Positions 1-12,829 are shown, numbered from the stretch's first letter. The stretch is 64,000 bases of DNA from Brucella oryzae (GCA_012103035.1 JAAVLL010000002.1:310001-374000); one strand, 5' to 3'. The notes: generated from the letters alone by a model not told the origin. A program made the numbers and translations.

Positions 1-381
1 TTCAAGGAAACCAGCGCATGCAGGACCGTAACCGAGATTTTGTCTCGCGTTGGCGATAAATGGACGGTGCTTGTGGTGAGTTATCTTGGCAATCATCCAA
101 TGCGGTTCAACGAATTGCGCCGAACGGTGGATGGTATTTCGCAGAAAATGCTGACGACGACGTTACGTAATCTGGAGCGGGATGGTTTCGTCAAGCGCAC
201 ACTTTTCCCGACAATCCCGCCAAAGGTCGAATATGAACTGACTGAAATGGGGTGTGATCTCTTGCGGCCTGTACGCGCACTGGGTGAGTGGGCAATCGCC
301 AATGAAGCGAAAGTGCTAGTCGCTCGTGCCCGCTATGATGCCCTGGCACCTGGTAAGGAGCAGATCGAAGCTGCGCAATGA
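1..381 (+). CDS. HxlR-family winged-helix transcriptional regulator, 5' end outside window
   Basis: The frame is open from base 1, so the true start lies upstream of the window. A TTG at position 40 is inside the family's conserved opening and is unlikely to be the start. The N-terminal part reads Cys-Arg-Thr-Val followed by ILSRVGDKWTVLVV, the typical HxlR opening with its conserved Cys and GDKW. It is followed by FNELRR and the recognition region ISQKMLTTTLRNLERDG and the wing. Family members are small DNA-binding dimers, often reacting to aldehydes or redox stress. The target gene cannot be told because the upstream flank is missing. No frameshift is seen. Confidence 0.88.
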   Translation, partial: FKETSACRTVTEILSRVGDKWTVLVVSYLGNHPMRFNELRRTVDGISQKMLTTTLRNLERDGFVKRTLFPTIPPKVEYELTEMGCDLLRPVRALGEWAIANEAKVLVARARYDALAPGKEQIEAAQ

Positions 382-615
382 GAGCTAGTTGTTGAGGAGT
401 GCAAGTGGAAAGACAGGCCGAAGCCCGTCTTTCCTGTTGCCTGAGACAGGACTTCCAAAGTGCGGGGCAAACAGGAAGTCCATCTCTATATCATTCGGGA
501 TTGACCATGATTGGCGGTTATGAGTCAATCAGAAGTTTCTAAAATAATGACTTTGCTGCCGCAAAGCGCGAGCAGAGTAAATTTTTATAAATCACAAATG
601 GTTACGCAACGTAAA

Positions 616-640
616 GAAAGGCGACCCAAGGCCGCCTTTC
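616..640. terminator. Bidirectional intrinsic terminator between HxlR gene and groEL
   Basis: A perfect 8-bp stem, GAAAGGCG (616-623) paired with CGCCTTTC (633-640), has a 9-nt loop. On the minus strand it is followed by TTTACG and sits 33 bp past the groEL stop, so it probably ends the groESL transcript. Confidence 0.7.
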
Positions 641-673
641 TCGTATTTTCATCAAAGTAAGGTTATGGACTTT

Positions 674-2310
<1,637 letters not shown>

Positions 2311-2386
2311 TTACTCTCCTGGGAATATCCCGGTCAGATTATGGTGAATTGGATTTCTTGGATAAAAGCGAAATGCTTCTGGCTAA

Positions 2387-2683
2387 TCAGCCAACGATAC
2401 CCAGAATGTCGGATTCCTTCATGATCAGCAGGTCTTCGCCGCCGATCTTGACTTCGGTGCCCGACCACTTGCCGAACAGAACCTTGTCGCCAGCCTTGAC
2501 TTCCAGAGCGATCAGCTTGCCAGCTTCGTCACGGGCGCCAGCGCCAACAGCGACGATTTCGCCTTCCTGCGGCTTTTCCTTGGCGGTGTCAGGGATGATG
2601 ATGCCGCCAGCGGTCTTGGCTTCCGATTCAACGCGGCGAACGACGACGCGGTCATGAAGCGGGCGGAACTTGATATCAGCCAT
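2387..2683 (-). CDS. groS: 10-kDa co-chaperonin GroES
   Basis: Heptameric lid of the GroEL chamber. The 98-residue protein begins [17 protein letters not shown] and contains the mobile-loop region ([20 protein letters not shown]) and the conserved GEIVAVG segment. An upstream in-frame start at 2752 would add 23 residues unlike the family and would lie inside the CIRCE element, so the start at 2683 is chosen. It is first gene of the groES-groEL operon, 77 bp before groEL, and the reading frame is intact. Confidence 0.97.
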   Translation of the reverse strand: MADIKFRPLHDRVVVRRVESEAKTAGGIIIPDTAKEKPQEGEIVAVGAGARDEAGKLIALEVKAGDKVLFGKWSGTEVKIGGEDLLIMKESDILGIVG

Positions 2684-2745
2684 GGTATAACCCTTGGTGT
2701 TATAGACGTTGAACCCTGTTAACGGATCGAGCCGATCCGCGCTTA

Positions 2746-2772
2746 TTAGCACTCATACTGTGAGAGTGCTAA
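2746..2772 (-). promoter_or_regulatory. CIRCE operator (HrcA binding site) of groESL
   Basis: TTAGCACTC (2746-2754), a 9-bp spacer and GAGTGCTAA (2764-2772) match the CIRCE consensus without mismatch. It lies between the promoter and the groES start. HrcA repression of groESL through CIRCE is established in alphaproteobacteria. Confidence 0.96.
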
Positions 2773-2781
2773 CACGGCTCT

Positions 2782-2810
2782 GAGATAGAAGCCGGACCTT
2801 ATCTTGTCAA
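2782..2810 (-). promoter_or_regulatory. groESL promoter
   Basis: Read on the minus strand, TTGACA (2810-2805) is separated by 17 bp from TATCTC (2787-2782), directly upstream of CIRCE. The preceding C (CTTGACA) and spacing suit a vegetative or RpoH-type alphaproteobacterial promoter. The start site is inferred. Confidence 0.65.
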
Positions 2811-2920
2811 GATTGCCTGAGAAATTTGACAGACAAATGATGGTTAGTTTGCACCATCCTTAACGCGGAGCAGCCAGAGGGTTCTAACCAACCCGGCATA
2901 TGGTGATGTCGTTGGCAATA

Positions 2921-4784
2921 TCAATCAACGAGACGCAGGTTGGACAGTTCGTCTCCGATCTGCCGGAAGGTTTCGCTCAATTCGCCACCAGTTGAGTTCC
3001 AGAAAAGCTTTACCGGTTTACCGCTTTCCATACGCACGCGTGAATTTGAAGAGCATGACCTCAACAGATCTATTTGCGCTTTCTCTGTGCTGTCCGTCGC
3101 GCTGAGATCCAGCGCAACTGTCATGACGATGATATTTGCAGACTTTGCATTGTCGCAAAGCTTTGCAAAGCGGGCGTTCATAGCCTTGGTGTACGTGCTG
3201 TTGTTTTGCGAAACCGAAACGCCGCTTTCCTGAAACAAACGGGTCTGACTGTAGTTTTTGGTTATGCGAGCAGTATAGCCATGTGCCGAATAGTACGACA
3301 AGTTTCCTGCGCGATCCGGCCCTGAACCAGCGAGCCCGTCATATTTATAGTAAGTGTTGGCACCATCGGTCAGTACGATTACGACCTTGTCGTTACCCCG
3401 CTCAGTTGCAGCGCGGGCCTCTGTGAACGGCGCGCCTTGGACGATTGTTCGCCATCCCCAGGCCATCGCTTCGGGGACGTTTGTACCGCCGGCTGGCACC
3501 ATCGCCTTGATTGCGGTTTGGATCGTTTTCATCCCTTGTTCGGTCGTAACGTCTGTCAAGGGTGTGAGAGGTAAGGATGTGCAACTATAGTTAGGGCCGC
3601 CGTCTTTGGATCTTCCACCTCTGTAAATCTTGTCGAGGAATCACGCAGGTAGTATTTTTGAGGTCGCTTTGTCGTGATGAATAAGTCAAGGATATATCGT
3701 CTTGCCACCAGCTGTTCAAAGCGGTGGAGGTGACGTTTCCTCTACTGTTGGTGTTGTAATATTCAGCCGGGCCAAACATGGGTACAAACAACGTGTTTGG
3801 ATTATTATCAGAAGGAGGAGTCACATCCAGAGCATAGGTGCCGGGACGAGACTCAACACAACCCTGCCAAGGTAGCCAGGTTTCCTTTGACCGCTGTGAA
3901 GGTCGGCATAGAGTTCCGCGCGCGAAAAGGCTTGTTATTACGCGCTCCCCAACCTGTACCTGATTTGTAGTATCGTCCGCTGCCTGCCGGTTTTTCTTCT
4001 ATCTTGCGCGTACTGTCGATCGTGACTGGCAGTGTGAAGTTTTCGAGATTTACGGAAGACTTGCCTTCCGGGTCCATCCATGCTGCATTCAAGTATTGCG
4101 GGCCAACATTCACGGAACCTGCAAAAGGAACTAATGAAAACTGCACGGGTCTTTCGACGTGCGTTATGAGTGCAGATTGCGCGGCCATCGTCTCGACAAG
4201 CTGCGAAGCGGCTTCCTTTAGAAGATCAATGCGTTTTTGTTGATCCGCTTCTTGTCTCATTCATTGAACGGGAATTATCGAGGACCAGTGCAACTTCAAT
4301 CGTGTTCTTAAGTCTGACGGAAGAGTTGAGCTTATATTGGTATTGGTCCCAGTTATCTCCTGTGAGGCGTGAAGCTACTATGCCAAACAGAGATCTGTAG
4401 GTAAATGCAGCAGTAGCCAGTATCTGTTGATCAGTCGTTTTATTCTGGGGAAGGCAATCTGGAAATTGACTGCATCTGCGCTCAGCACTGTGAGGTTGGC
4501 GGTAAAATTTTCGCGCCATAAACCTCCACGACAGTCTGACTTTCCCCGGTGGAAAACCTCTTGCCTACTGCCAGTGCTGCAGCATCAAGCGAAGCCTGCA
4601 CATTGTTTCGCACGCGCATGAGATTGGCTGTGTCAACCGCAACCATACCGGCGAGAAGCAGAGGTACCAGCACCAAAGCCGTTATCATCGCAAAATTACC
4701 ACGCTCGTCCTTGGTGAAGCGCGCGCTCGGTGATTGAAGCAGATGTTGAGAAAGCCTGAGGGCTTGAGTGATCCAGTTTTTCAA
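2921..4784 (-). CDS. TadG-like pilus-assembly / von Willebrand A domain protein (frame broken in several places)
   Basis: The N-terminal segment has a charged stretch (RFTKDERGNFAMITAL) and one membrane helix (LVLVPLLLAGMVAVDTANL), the TadE/TadG-like signature of Flp pilus machinery. A MIDAS-like motif DNSRSM lies near 4270, and a later VWA segment reads VIVLTDGANTYYKYDG. The C terminus is ...SNLRLVD. Five overlapping or adjacent reading frames on this strand (roughly 4784-4482, 4519-4226, 4260-3853, 3824-3591, 3559-2921) form one protein of about 620 residues. The start is uncertain: 4784 is a TTG without a clear ribosome site. No other tad genes are in the window, so the role is inferred from domain layout only. 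Confidence 0.75.
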
Positions 4785-5058
4785 TTTGGCCCCGCCGACG
4801 GTTGTGTCTGTGATACATGAAATGAAAAGTTGTATCCGCTTCTATCAGCATCTTTCTAACAGTCAGTCACGAAGCACGGTAAACGATCGATGAAACACAA
4901 TGTGGGATAATTGGACACGTTCTGCAGTTTGATATCTACGCCAAAGGCCGTGACAGATGTGATTGGCTGCGTTAGATGGAGCGCTGGCTGCCTTTTCGGC
5001 AGTCTTCCAGATGCCCATAGCGGTTCTCGCCTTACAGATGGATTATCAAGAGGAAATC

Positions 5059-5906
5059 ATGAAGCAGCTCGAACGCCTCGACGATCTGACCGACCAGTAC
5101 GATGTGCTCTTCTGCGATGTATGGGGTGTGGTGCATAACGGCGTGTCGGCCTATCCGGCGGCAATCGAGGCGCTAAAGCGCGCGCGGCCAAAGGTATTAC
5201 GGTTATTCTCGTGACGAATTCTCCAAGGCCGCATCCGGATGTAGAGAAGCAAATGCTGGGTCTTGGCGTTCCCACCGATACCTATGACCGTGTAGTCACT
5301 TCGGGTGACGTAACTCGCGATCTGATCGCGGAAGGTCCGCGTAAGGTATTTCATATAGGCTGTGAACGTGAGCTGACCATCTATGACGGTCTCGATGTTG
5401 AACTGGTAGAGGAATTTGAAGCTTCGGGTGTCGTCTGCACCGGACTTTATGATGACGAAAGTGAAACGCCAGCCGATTACAAGGAATTGTTGGTTCGGTT
5501 GCGCTCGCGCAATCTTCCGTTCATCTGTGCCAATCCGGACATTATGGTTGAGCGTGGCACGCGACTCATCTGGTGCGCGGGTGCCCTTGCACGCGAATAT
5601 GGCCAGCTCGGCGGACGCACCCTTATAGCTGGAAAACCTCATCGCCCGATTTATGAGGCAGCACTGCGGTTTGCCGAAGATATTAGGGGCGAAAAAGTCG
5701 AGAAAAGTCGAATTCTCGGTATCGGTGACGGGGTTCTGACTGACGTGAAGGGTGCCGCTGACTTCGGGCTGGATGTGCTTTACATCTCCGGCGGAGTTCA
5801 TGCAGCGGACTACACAACTGACGGTACGGTTGACATTGGCCGAATGGAAGCGTTTCTCCAAAAACACGGCAACCGCCCAGCTGCCTCGCTTAATGCTCTT
5901 GTTTGA
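5059..5906 (+). CDS. HAD-superfamily hydrolase (TIGR01459-like, NagD-type class IIA)
   Basis: Start ATG 5059 follows AGAGGAA and gives MKQLERLDDLTDQYD. The HAD motif I region is VLFCDVWGVVHNG, with nucleophile Asp and DxWG. Motif II is ILVTNSPRP, and the later GDGVLTDVKGA provides motif IV, preceded by GKPHRPIYE with the conserved Lys. About 282 residues. This family is a cytosolic phosphatase of unknown substrate, related to NagD and AraL. One base is missing near 5190 (after ALKRAR, before GITVILVTN). It sits 40 bp upstream of ribF in the same direction, an arrangement I believe is common in Rhizobiales. Confidence 0.88.
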
Positions 5907-5946
5907 TTCCGGATAATCTTTTACGATCAATCGAAGTTCAGACCAA

Positions 5947-6933
5947 ATGACCAAATCCAGCTTTCAGCGCCTTTCTGGAACGGATTCCTTGCCGGAACGC
6001 TTGCACAATTGCGTAGTGGCAATTGGCAATTTCGATGGTGTCCATCGTGGCCATCAGGCTGTACTCGAGCGTGCACTGGAGATCGCTGAAAAACGCGGTT
6101 TGCCTGCAGTTGTCCTGACTTTCGAACCGCATCCGCGCAGTTTTTCAAGCCAGATGCGCCGATCGACCGTTTGACCGCGGCGGCAAAAAGGCTGAAATTC
6201 TGCGTGTGATGGGGTTTGACGCCGTGGTAGAACAACCGTTTACCGGTGAGTTTTCATCCCGCTCGGCGGAAGATTTTGTAGAACACATTCTGGTTGAAAG
6301 GCTGCGCGCGCGTTGCGTGGTCACCGGTTACGACTTTCATTTCGGTAAGGGGCGGCGTGGAACGCCCGAGTTCCTTCAGAAGGCAGGAGAAACGTCCGGA
6401 TTTACGGTCACGCTGGTCGATGCTTTTACAGATGAAGGGCACAACCTTGTCTCATCGACTCGCATTAGAAGCCTGCTTTGTGAAGGTGATGTCGTCCAAG
6501 CCGCGGGGCTTCTTGGTTATCGCTATATGGTCTGCGGCGAAGTCATTCACGGCAAAAGCTTGGTCGAACGCTTGGATTTCCAACAGCCAACATGAAAATT
6601 GATGCACAGGCGGGCCTGAAGCATGGAATTTATGCGGTCAGGTTCAGGCGCGAAAATGGCGACCTTTACGATGGAGTCGCAAGTTTGGGTCGTCGCCCGA
6701 CTGTTGATAGTGACGGTACGCCTCTTCTTGAAACATTTCTTTTTGATTTTTCGGGCGACCTTTATGGTGAGATCGCTTGTGTATCTTTCTTCGGCTTTCT
6801 GCGTGGGGAGATCAAGTTTGATGGCCTTGATCCGCTTATTGATCAGATGAAGCGCGATGACGCAGAGGCACGAGCCCTGCTTGCAAGTGCGAAGCCACTG
6901 TCAGAACTAGATCGCTTGCTTTCTTTTGAGTGA
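5947..6933 (+). CDS. ribF: Bifunctional riboflavin kinase / FAD synthetase
   Basis: Converts riboflavin to FMN and FMN to FAD in the cytosol. The N-terminal adenylyltransferase domain shows AIGNFDGVHRGHQ and TFEPHPRSFF. The middle shows GYDFHFGKGRRG and the SSTRIR motif. The C-terminal kinase domain shows GVASLGRRPTVD and FGFLRGEIKFD. About 329 residues. Bases are missing near 6142 (a T-run in RSFFKPDAP), near 6180 (between AAA and the Lys codons) and near 6588 (before the NxxAxxGL-like segment). RibF is essential, so the breaks are read as sequence errors. Confidence 0.93.
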
Positions 6934-7030
6934 GGCGAAGTTCTGGTTTCGTTTTCCACTTAAGATTTAAATCAAATTTTACTTATTCTCGACAAAAGGG
7001 ATAAATGCCTCAAAATTTGTTGGGCGCTTT

Positions 7031-7890
7031 TTGTTGGAGTTTAATGTGGCACGTATTGTTCCTCTGGCGCTCGTTGCGGGTGCCGCATTCCTAACGAGTA
7101 GTTCGCTCGCTTTCTCCGCCGATGTACAGCAAACCGATATTTATACGGCGGAAACCGTTCAGCCCGCGCGCAAGCATTTCTGGTCCGGCGATTGGTACCT
7201 CAAGGTTGGTGCAGCAGGTCTCGTTGCGCCCAAGTTCGAAGGCTCGAATAAATATCGCTTTTCCGCGCAGCCGCTGATTTCGCTTGGCCGTCAGGGCGAG
7301 GCGACGCGGTTTTCCTCGCGCAACGACAATGTCTCCTTCGCTCTGATCGACAATAACCGTATTCGCGCTGGTCTGGCAGGCAAGCTGCTGTTCGAACGCG
7401 ACGACGACATTCACGGCCTGAAAGACACCAAGTTCGGTGGTGAAGTGGGTGGCTTTGCCGAAGTCTATCCGGCCGACTGGATGCGCGTGCGCGGCGAAGT
7501 GCGTCAGGGTATTCGCGCGCATAAGGGCGTGGTCGCCGATATTTCTGCTGACGCCTTTTATGATGTCACGCCGGTCATCCGCGTTTCGGCGGGTCCACGT
7601 GCGACTTTCGCGTCGAAGGACTATTTCAAGACTTATTACGGCGTCGATGCCGAGGAATCGACTGCTTCCGGCCTGTCGGAATATAATCCCGGTGGCGGTT
7701 TCAAATCGGCCGGTTTCGGCGGTGCCATCAACTGGAAGGCGACAGATAAGATCGATACCAGCCTGTTTGGCGAATATACGCGCCTGCAAGGCCGGCCAAG
7801 GATTCGAGCATTGTCAGGGAGCGCGGGTCCCCGAACCAATTCATGGTAGGTGTTTCAGCGACATATCGCTTCGATTTCTCGCTGGATTGA
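7031..7890 (+). CDS. MipA/OmpV-family outer-membrane protein
   Basis: A signal peptide (ARIVPLALVAGAAFLTSSSLAFSAD) precedes a mature part with alternating aromatic residues, GDWYLKVGAAG near the start, and repeated beta-strand segments such as FGGAINWKATDKIDTSLFGEY. The family forms small outer-membrane beta-barrels and MipA itself acts as a scaffold for murein enzymes. The frame is broken near 7793. Read in the next frame, the end becomes ...FMVGVSATYRFDFSLD and stops at 7888-7890, the aromatic terminus expected of a barrel. The start is unsure: TTG 7031 or GTG 7046 in frame. Confidence 0.85.
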
Positions 7891-8196
7891 TCTCAGCCGT
7901 ATCATTGTGAACATTTTCCGGGGCAGGGATGCGGTTTTATTGCGTCTTTGCCCCTCTGGCCTCTTTATTCCTGTGAAGCTCATTGCTAAAAGCATGCCCA
8001 TGATGACGGATTTTCGGCTTATCATGACGGCCATACGAATTATTGGCCCGGCCTCCCGCTTTGCCTGAACGGCTGTTTTGCCAGGCAATATCTGGCGCGG
8101 AGGTCCGGGAGCGACCGGCTGTGTTCTACAGTCCCCTGTTTTCTTTGATCCACATGCCCGCCATTTCCGGCCGGGGCTTTACAGGCGAATACCCTC
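7891..8196. other. Intergenic stretch before ileS
   Basis: About 300 bp with no credible coding frame on either strand. It contains a weak hairpin, TTGCCT...AGGCAA, around 8060-8087 that could end the MipA transcript. No T-box or other known RNA leader for ileS is visible. Confidence 0.4.
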
Positions 8197-11106
8197 ATGA
8201 CTGAGACGACCAAAATCGATTATTCCAAAACCCTTTATCTGCCGCAGACCGAGTTTCCGATGCGCGCGGGCCTGCCGCAGCGCGAACCGCTGTTCGTCGA
8301 GCGCTGGGAGGGATGAACCTCTACAAGAAGCTGCGCGAGCAGGCGAAGGATCGCCCACTCTATGTGCTGCACGATGGTCCGCCCTATGCCAACGGCAATA
8401 TCCATATCGGCCATGCCCTGAACAAGATTCTCAAGGACGTCATCACGCGCTCCTTCCAGATGCGCGGCTATAACTCGAATTACGTTCCGGGCTGGGACTG
8501 CCACGGCCTGCCGATTGAATGGAAGATCGAAGAAAAGTATCGCGCCGAGGGCAAGAACAAGGACGAAGTTCCGATCAACGAATTTCGCCGGGAATGTCGT
8601 GAATTTGCTTCCAATTGGATCAAGGTCCAGACGGAAGAGTTCAAGCGCCTTGCAATTCTTGGCGATTTTGAAAATCCTTATACCACGATGAACTTCCACG
8701 CTGAATCGCGTATCGCCGGTGAACTTCTCAAGTTCGCGGCTTCCGGTCAGCTTTATCGCGGCTCCAAGCCGGTGATGTGGTCGGTCGTCGAGCGCACCGC
8801 GCTTGCTGAAGCCGAAGTCGAGTATCACGACGTTGAGTCGGATATGATCTGGGTCAAGTTCCCGGTAGCCGGTGAGAATGATCTCTCCGGCAGCGACGTG
8901 GTGATCTGGACGACCACGCCCTGGACCATCCCCGGCAACCGTGCCGTGTCCTATTCGTCGCGTATCGAATACGGGCTCTATGAAGTCACGGAAGCCGAGA
9001 ACGACTTTGGCCCGCGTCCGGGCGAAAAGCTTATCTTCGCGGACAAGCTGGCCGAAGAAAGCTTCGCCAAGGCAAAGCTCCAGTTCAAGCGCTTGCGCGG
9101 CATTGCGGCAGACAAGCTGGGCAAGATTGTACTCGACCATCCGTTGAAAGGCTTTGGGGGCGGCTATGAATATGCCGTTCCGATGCTCGACGGTGATCAT
9201 GTCACCGACGATGCGGGCACAGGCTTTGTGCATACCGCGCCAAGCCACGGTCGCGAAGACTTTGAAGCCTGGATGAATAGCGTGCGTGAACTGGAAGCGC
9301 GCGGTATCGATCCGAGCATCCGTTCCCGGTCGATGATGGCGGCTACTATACCAAGGATGCGCCGGGCTTCGGTCCGGACCGCGAAGGTGGCCCCGCACGC
9401 GTGATCGACGACAACGGCAAGAAGGGCGACGCCAACAAGTCGGTGATGGATCAGCTCATCGCCCGTGACAAGCTCTTTGCCCGCGGTCGTCTGAAGCACT
9501 CCTATCCGCATTCCTGGCGTTCCAAGAAGCAGGTCATCTTCCGTAACACGCCGCAATGGTTCGTCTATATGGACAAGAACCTCGGCGATGGCACCACGCT
9601 GCGCTCGCGTGCACTGAAGGCCATTGACGATACGCGTTTCGTTCCAGCTGCCGGTCAGACGCGCCTGCGTTCGATGATCGAAGGCCGCCCGGATTGGGTG
9701 CTTTCCCGTCAGCGCGCCTGGGGCGTGCCGATCTGCGTTTTCGTCGACGAAGAAGGTAACATCCTTCAGGACGATGCGGTCAATAAGCGTGTTCTCGATG
9801 CTTTCGAGGCCGAAGGCGCTGATGCATGGTTTGCAGAAGGTGCGCGCGAGCGTTTTCTCGGCAACCGCGCCAATGAGCCCTGGATGCAGGTGCGCGACAT
9901 TCTGGACGTGTGGTTCGATTCCGGTTCGACCCACACCTTCACGCTGGAAGACCGCCCGGACATGAAGTGGCCGGCAGACGTCTATCTCGAAGGCTCGGAT
10001 CAGCATCGCGGCTGGTTCCATTCATCACTTCTGGAAAGTTGCGGCACGCGCGGTCGTGCGCCATACAATGCCGTCGTGACCCATGGTTTCACCATGGATG
10101 AGCACGGCAAGAAAATGTCGAAGTCACTCGGCAATACGGTAACACCGCAGGACGTCATCAAGGAATCCGGCGCGGATATCCTGCGTCTCTGGGTCATGAC
10201 GACCGATTATTGGGAAGATCAGCGCCTCGGCAAGAGCATCATCCAGACCAATATCGATGCTTATCGCAAGCTGCGCAACACGATCCGCTGGATGCTGGGT
10301 ACGTTGGCGCATGACAAAGGCGAAAACGTCGCTCATGCCGATCTGCCGGAACTTGAGCGCTTGATGCTACACCGTTTGACGAAGCTGGATGAGGTGGTGC
10401 GCTCAGGTTATGACGCATTCGACTTCAAGCGCATCGCGCGTTCGCTGATCGACTTCATGAATGTCGAGCTTTCGGCTTTCTATTTCGATATCCGCAAGGA
10501 CGCGCTTTACTGCGATGCGCCGTCGAGCGTTCGCCGCAAGGCGGCATTGCAAACCGTGCGCGAAATCTTCGACCGCCTGACAACCTGGCTTGCGCCGATG
10601 CTGCCTTTCACCATGGAAGAAGCATGGCTCGACCGTTATCCGCAATCAGTCTCGGTTCACGCCGAGCAGTTCCGCCCGACGCCTGCCGAATGGCGCGACG
10701 ACGTGCTGGCCGAAAAGTGGCGCAAGGTGCGCGCGGTCCGCCGCGTCGTGACCGGTGCGCTTGAGCTGGAACGCGCAGACAAGCGCATCGGTTCGTCGCT
10801 GGAAGCATCGCCGGTGGTCTATATATCCGACAAGAGCCTGAGCGATTCGCTTGACGGTCTCGATTTTGCGGAAATCTGCATCACCAGCGGCATCTCGTTC
10901 AGCGATGCAGCAGCACCGGAAGGCGCTTTCACGCTTGGCGATGTGAAGGGCGTGGCCGTTGTGCCTGCCCGTGCTGAAGGCGAAAATGCGCGCGTTCGTG
11001 GCGCTACACGACCGATGTGGGTTCCGACCCGGAATTCCCGGAAGTGTCGGCTCGCGATGCCGAAGCGCTGCGCGAATTAAAGGCGCTCGGCAACCTCGAC
11101 GCCTGA
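8197..11106 (+). CDS. ileS: Isoleucyl-tRNA synthetase
   Basis: Charges tRNA-Ile with isoleucine and edits valine. ATG 8197 begins [17 protein letters not shown]. The class I HIGH motif is in [11 protein letters not shown], and the KMSKS loop is in [11 protein letters not shown] near 10110. The editing and anticodon-binding regions follow, total about 970 residues. Single bases are missing near 8313 (RWEEMNLYKK), 9325 ([10 protein letters not shown]) and 10985 ([11 protein letters not shown]). The true end is GNLDA at 11104-11106. It is a single essential gene, ended by a hairpin terminator 13 bp downstream. Confidence 0.96.
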
Positions 11107-11118
11107 TTGCAAGATCGC

Positions 11119-11155
11119 AATCCGCTCCGATTTTGTCTGGGGCGGATTGTTTGTT
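11119..11155 (+). terminator. Intrinsic terminator of ileS
   Basis: AATCCGCTCC (11119-11128) pairs with GGGGCGGATT (11139-11148) with one G-T pair, a 10-nt loop and a T-rich tail GTTTGTTTGT. Confidence 0.75.
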
Positions 11156-11358
11156 TGTGCGACAGGGCTTGCGGCTTCCCGCGTGAACATGGTGAAATAG
11201 CAGTTAATGCCGGATTGCCGCATGGGTTGCTCTCATGTACAAGGCAGTCCTCGGATAATTTCAATATCTGCCTTGGAGTTGCCGGTTTCTTCAGTCAAGG
11301 CTCGACGGAGCAAATTTTGGTGAAGATAAAGTCGGCAAGCGTAAAAGAAGTGGCGCTA

Positions 11359-12031
11359 ATGAAGATTGAAGGACGAGTTCTGGTACTTATGACGGCGATA
11401 GCGGGTCTTTCGCTGTCGGGCTGCGTGTCTTCGCCAACCTACGGAACCGACAAGACGGCGGGCGCACAGCTCTTCGATGACGTTTCCAATATGGCGAGCT
11501 TCGGCCAGGGCAGGAACAAGAAAGAACGCATAGATTACAAGCCGCGGCCTGATCTGGTACGGCCAGCCCCGGGTGACAAGGGGCAGCTGCCAGCGCCACA
11601 GCAAAGTCTTGCAAGTGCCAATGATCCAAATTGGCCGGAATCGCCGGAACAGCGCCGGAAGCGCCTGCGTGACGAGATTACTGCGAACCGCGACGATCCG
11701 AATTTCGTGTCACCGGTCGTTCAGGACGGTCCCGTTGCATCAATATTCAGGCTGCATTGCCGCGAGGCAATAGTCGCCGCGAAGATTATGAATCCCGTAC
11801 ACCGACGTTCGATCCGGCGAAGGTTGCTGCCTATAAAGCCGCACGCCAGCAGCAGACTCAAGGGTCCTCCACGACGCGCCGTTATTTGAGCGAACCACCG
11901 CTCACTTATCGCGAACCTGCGTCTACTGCGGCAGTTGGCGAGCTGGGAACGGATGAAGCGCAGAAGGAACGTGAGCGCAAGAAGGCCGCCGGAAAGTCAA
12001 GGGCTGGCGTGATTATCTGCCCTGGAACTGA
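11359..12031 (+). CDS. Hypothetical lipoprotein
   Basis: Start ATG 11359 gives a signal peptide of about 20 residues ending in a lipobox (SLSGC), so the mature protein should be lipidated on Cys and anchored in an envelope membrane. The rest is hydrophilic, rich in Pro, Arg, Asp and Gln (QRRKRLRDEITANRDDPN) and probably disordered. Bases are missing near 11738 and 11990. Read through both, the end becomes ...VKGWRDYLPWN, stopping at 12029-12031. About 224 residues. I do not recognise a functional domain. It stands alone between two terminators. Confidence 0.75.
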
Positions 12032-12058
12032 TGGATGCCCGGATTTATTCGAGCTAAT

Positions 12059-12095
12059 AAAACCGTAGTAAATTGTATTTGCTGCGGTTTTGCGA
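12059..12095 (+). terminator. Intrinsic terminator of the lipoprotein gene
   Basis: AAAACCGTAG (12059-12068) pairs with CTGCGGTTTT (12082-12091) with one G-T pair and a 13-nt loop, 27 bp after the stop. Confidence 0.7.
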
Positions 12096-12262
12096 TCCTT
12101 TCGTAATTGTCGTCATTCCTGTGATTACTATTCTCATTTCTTTTAAAGATAAATGATTAAATATTTTTAATGTTTATATTTCTGACATTTACTTGATTTC
12201 AATCAAAGTTTTGTCTTGTGCATACCATATCATGCCAAAATCGGGATATAAGGTATGATATA

Positions 12263-12829
12263 ATGAATAACACGAACACTATTTATGATACGTCATCAGG
12301 ATACGGTCTGATTAGTAGGGCCCTACATTGGCTGATGGCGATATTGTTCCTTTGGCAATTTGTGTCTGCGCTCTTACGCGTTGCGGCTAAAGATACGCCG
12401 ATTTACAGTTTCTTCTGGTCGGCCCATCATCAGCTTGGCTTTGTACTTCTAGTGCTTGTAATACTGCGTGGTGTGTGGGGCATACTGAATTTAAATTGCC
12501 GCCCGCACAAATCAGGCCATGTCGGCAAACTGGCTGCGCTCGGACATATTGTTATCTACGTGCTAATGTTTGCGGTCCCGTCACTGGCTTTGCTGCGTAC
12601 CTATGGCAGCGGGCGAGGGTTCTCATTTGTTGGCATCCATATTTTCGAGCAGACGGGCGTGCAAGATGCTGCGCTGACCGCCCCTGGCAATGCATTACAC
12701 GGTTTGCTGGGCTGGGCTTTGCTTGCAGTCATTATGGGGCATATCCTGATGGCTTTTATCCATCACTTCGCGCTACGGGACGATACGCTGCGCCATATGA
12801 CTGGACGTAGGGTTCAGAGCCGAGGCTAG
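12263..12829 (+). CDS. Cytochrome b561 family protein
   Basis: A four-helix inner-membrane haem b protein of 188 residues, related to CybB. Helix segments include ALHWLMAILFLWQFV, FVLLVLVILRGVWGI, IVIYVLMFAVPSLALL and LLGWALLAVIMGHILM. Conserved His residues in ALHW, HHQLG and GHILMAFIHH are likely haem ligands. Start ATG 12263 has AAGG 10 bp upstream. An earlier in-frame start at 12218 has no ribosome site. Likely passes electrons between the quinone pool and periplasmic acceptors. The frame is intact and converges on tadA, with the two stop codons sharing the tetranucleotide CTAG. Confidence 0.88.
   Translation: MNNTNTIYDTSSGYGLISRALHWLMAILFLWQFVSALLRVAAKDTPIYSFFWSAHHQLGFVLLVLVILRGVWGILNLNCRPHKSGHVGKLAALGHIVIYVLMFAVPSLALLRTYGSGRGFSFVGIHIFEQTGVQDAALTAPGNALHGLLGWALLAVIMGHILMAFIHHFALRDDTLRHMTGRRVQSRG

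Noticed and set aside
8060-8090. Hairpin TTGCCT...AGGCAA after the MipA gene
   Set aside because: The stem is short, the loop long and no T-run follows, so it is not called as a terminator.
8235-9398. A 387-codon minus-strand frame opposite ileS
   Set aside because: The plus strand encodes clear IleS motifs; the minus frame is a by-product of GC-rich third positions.
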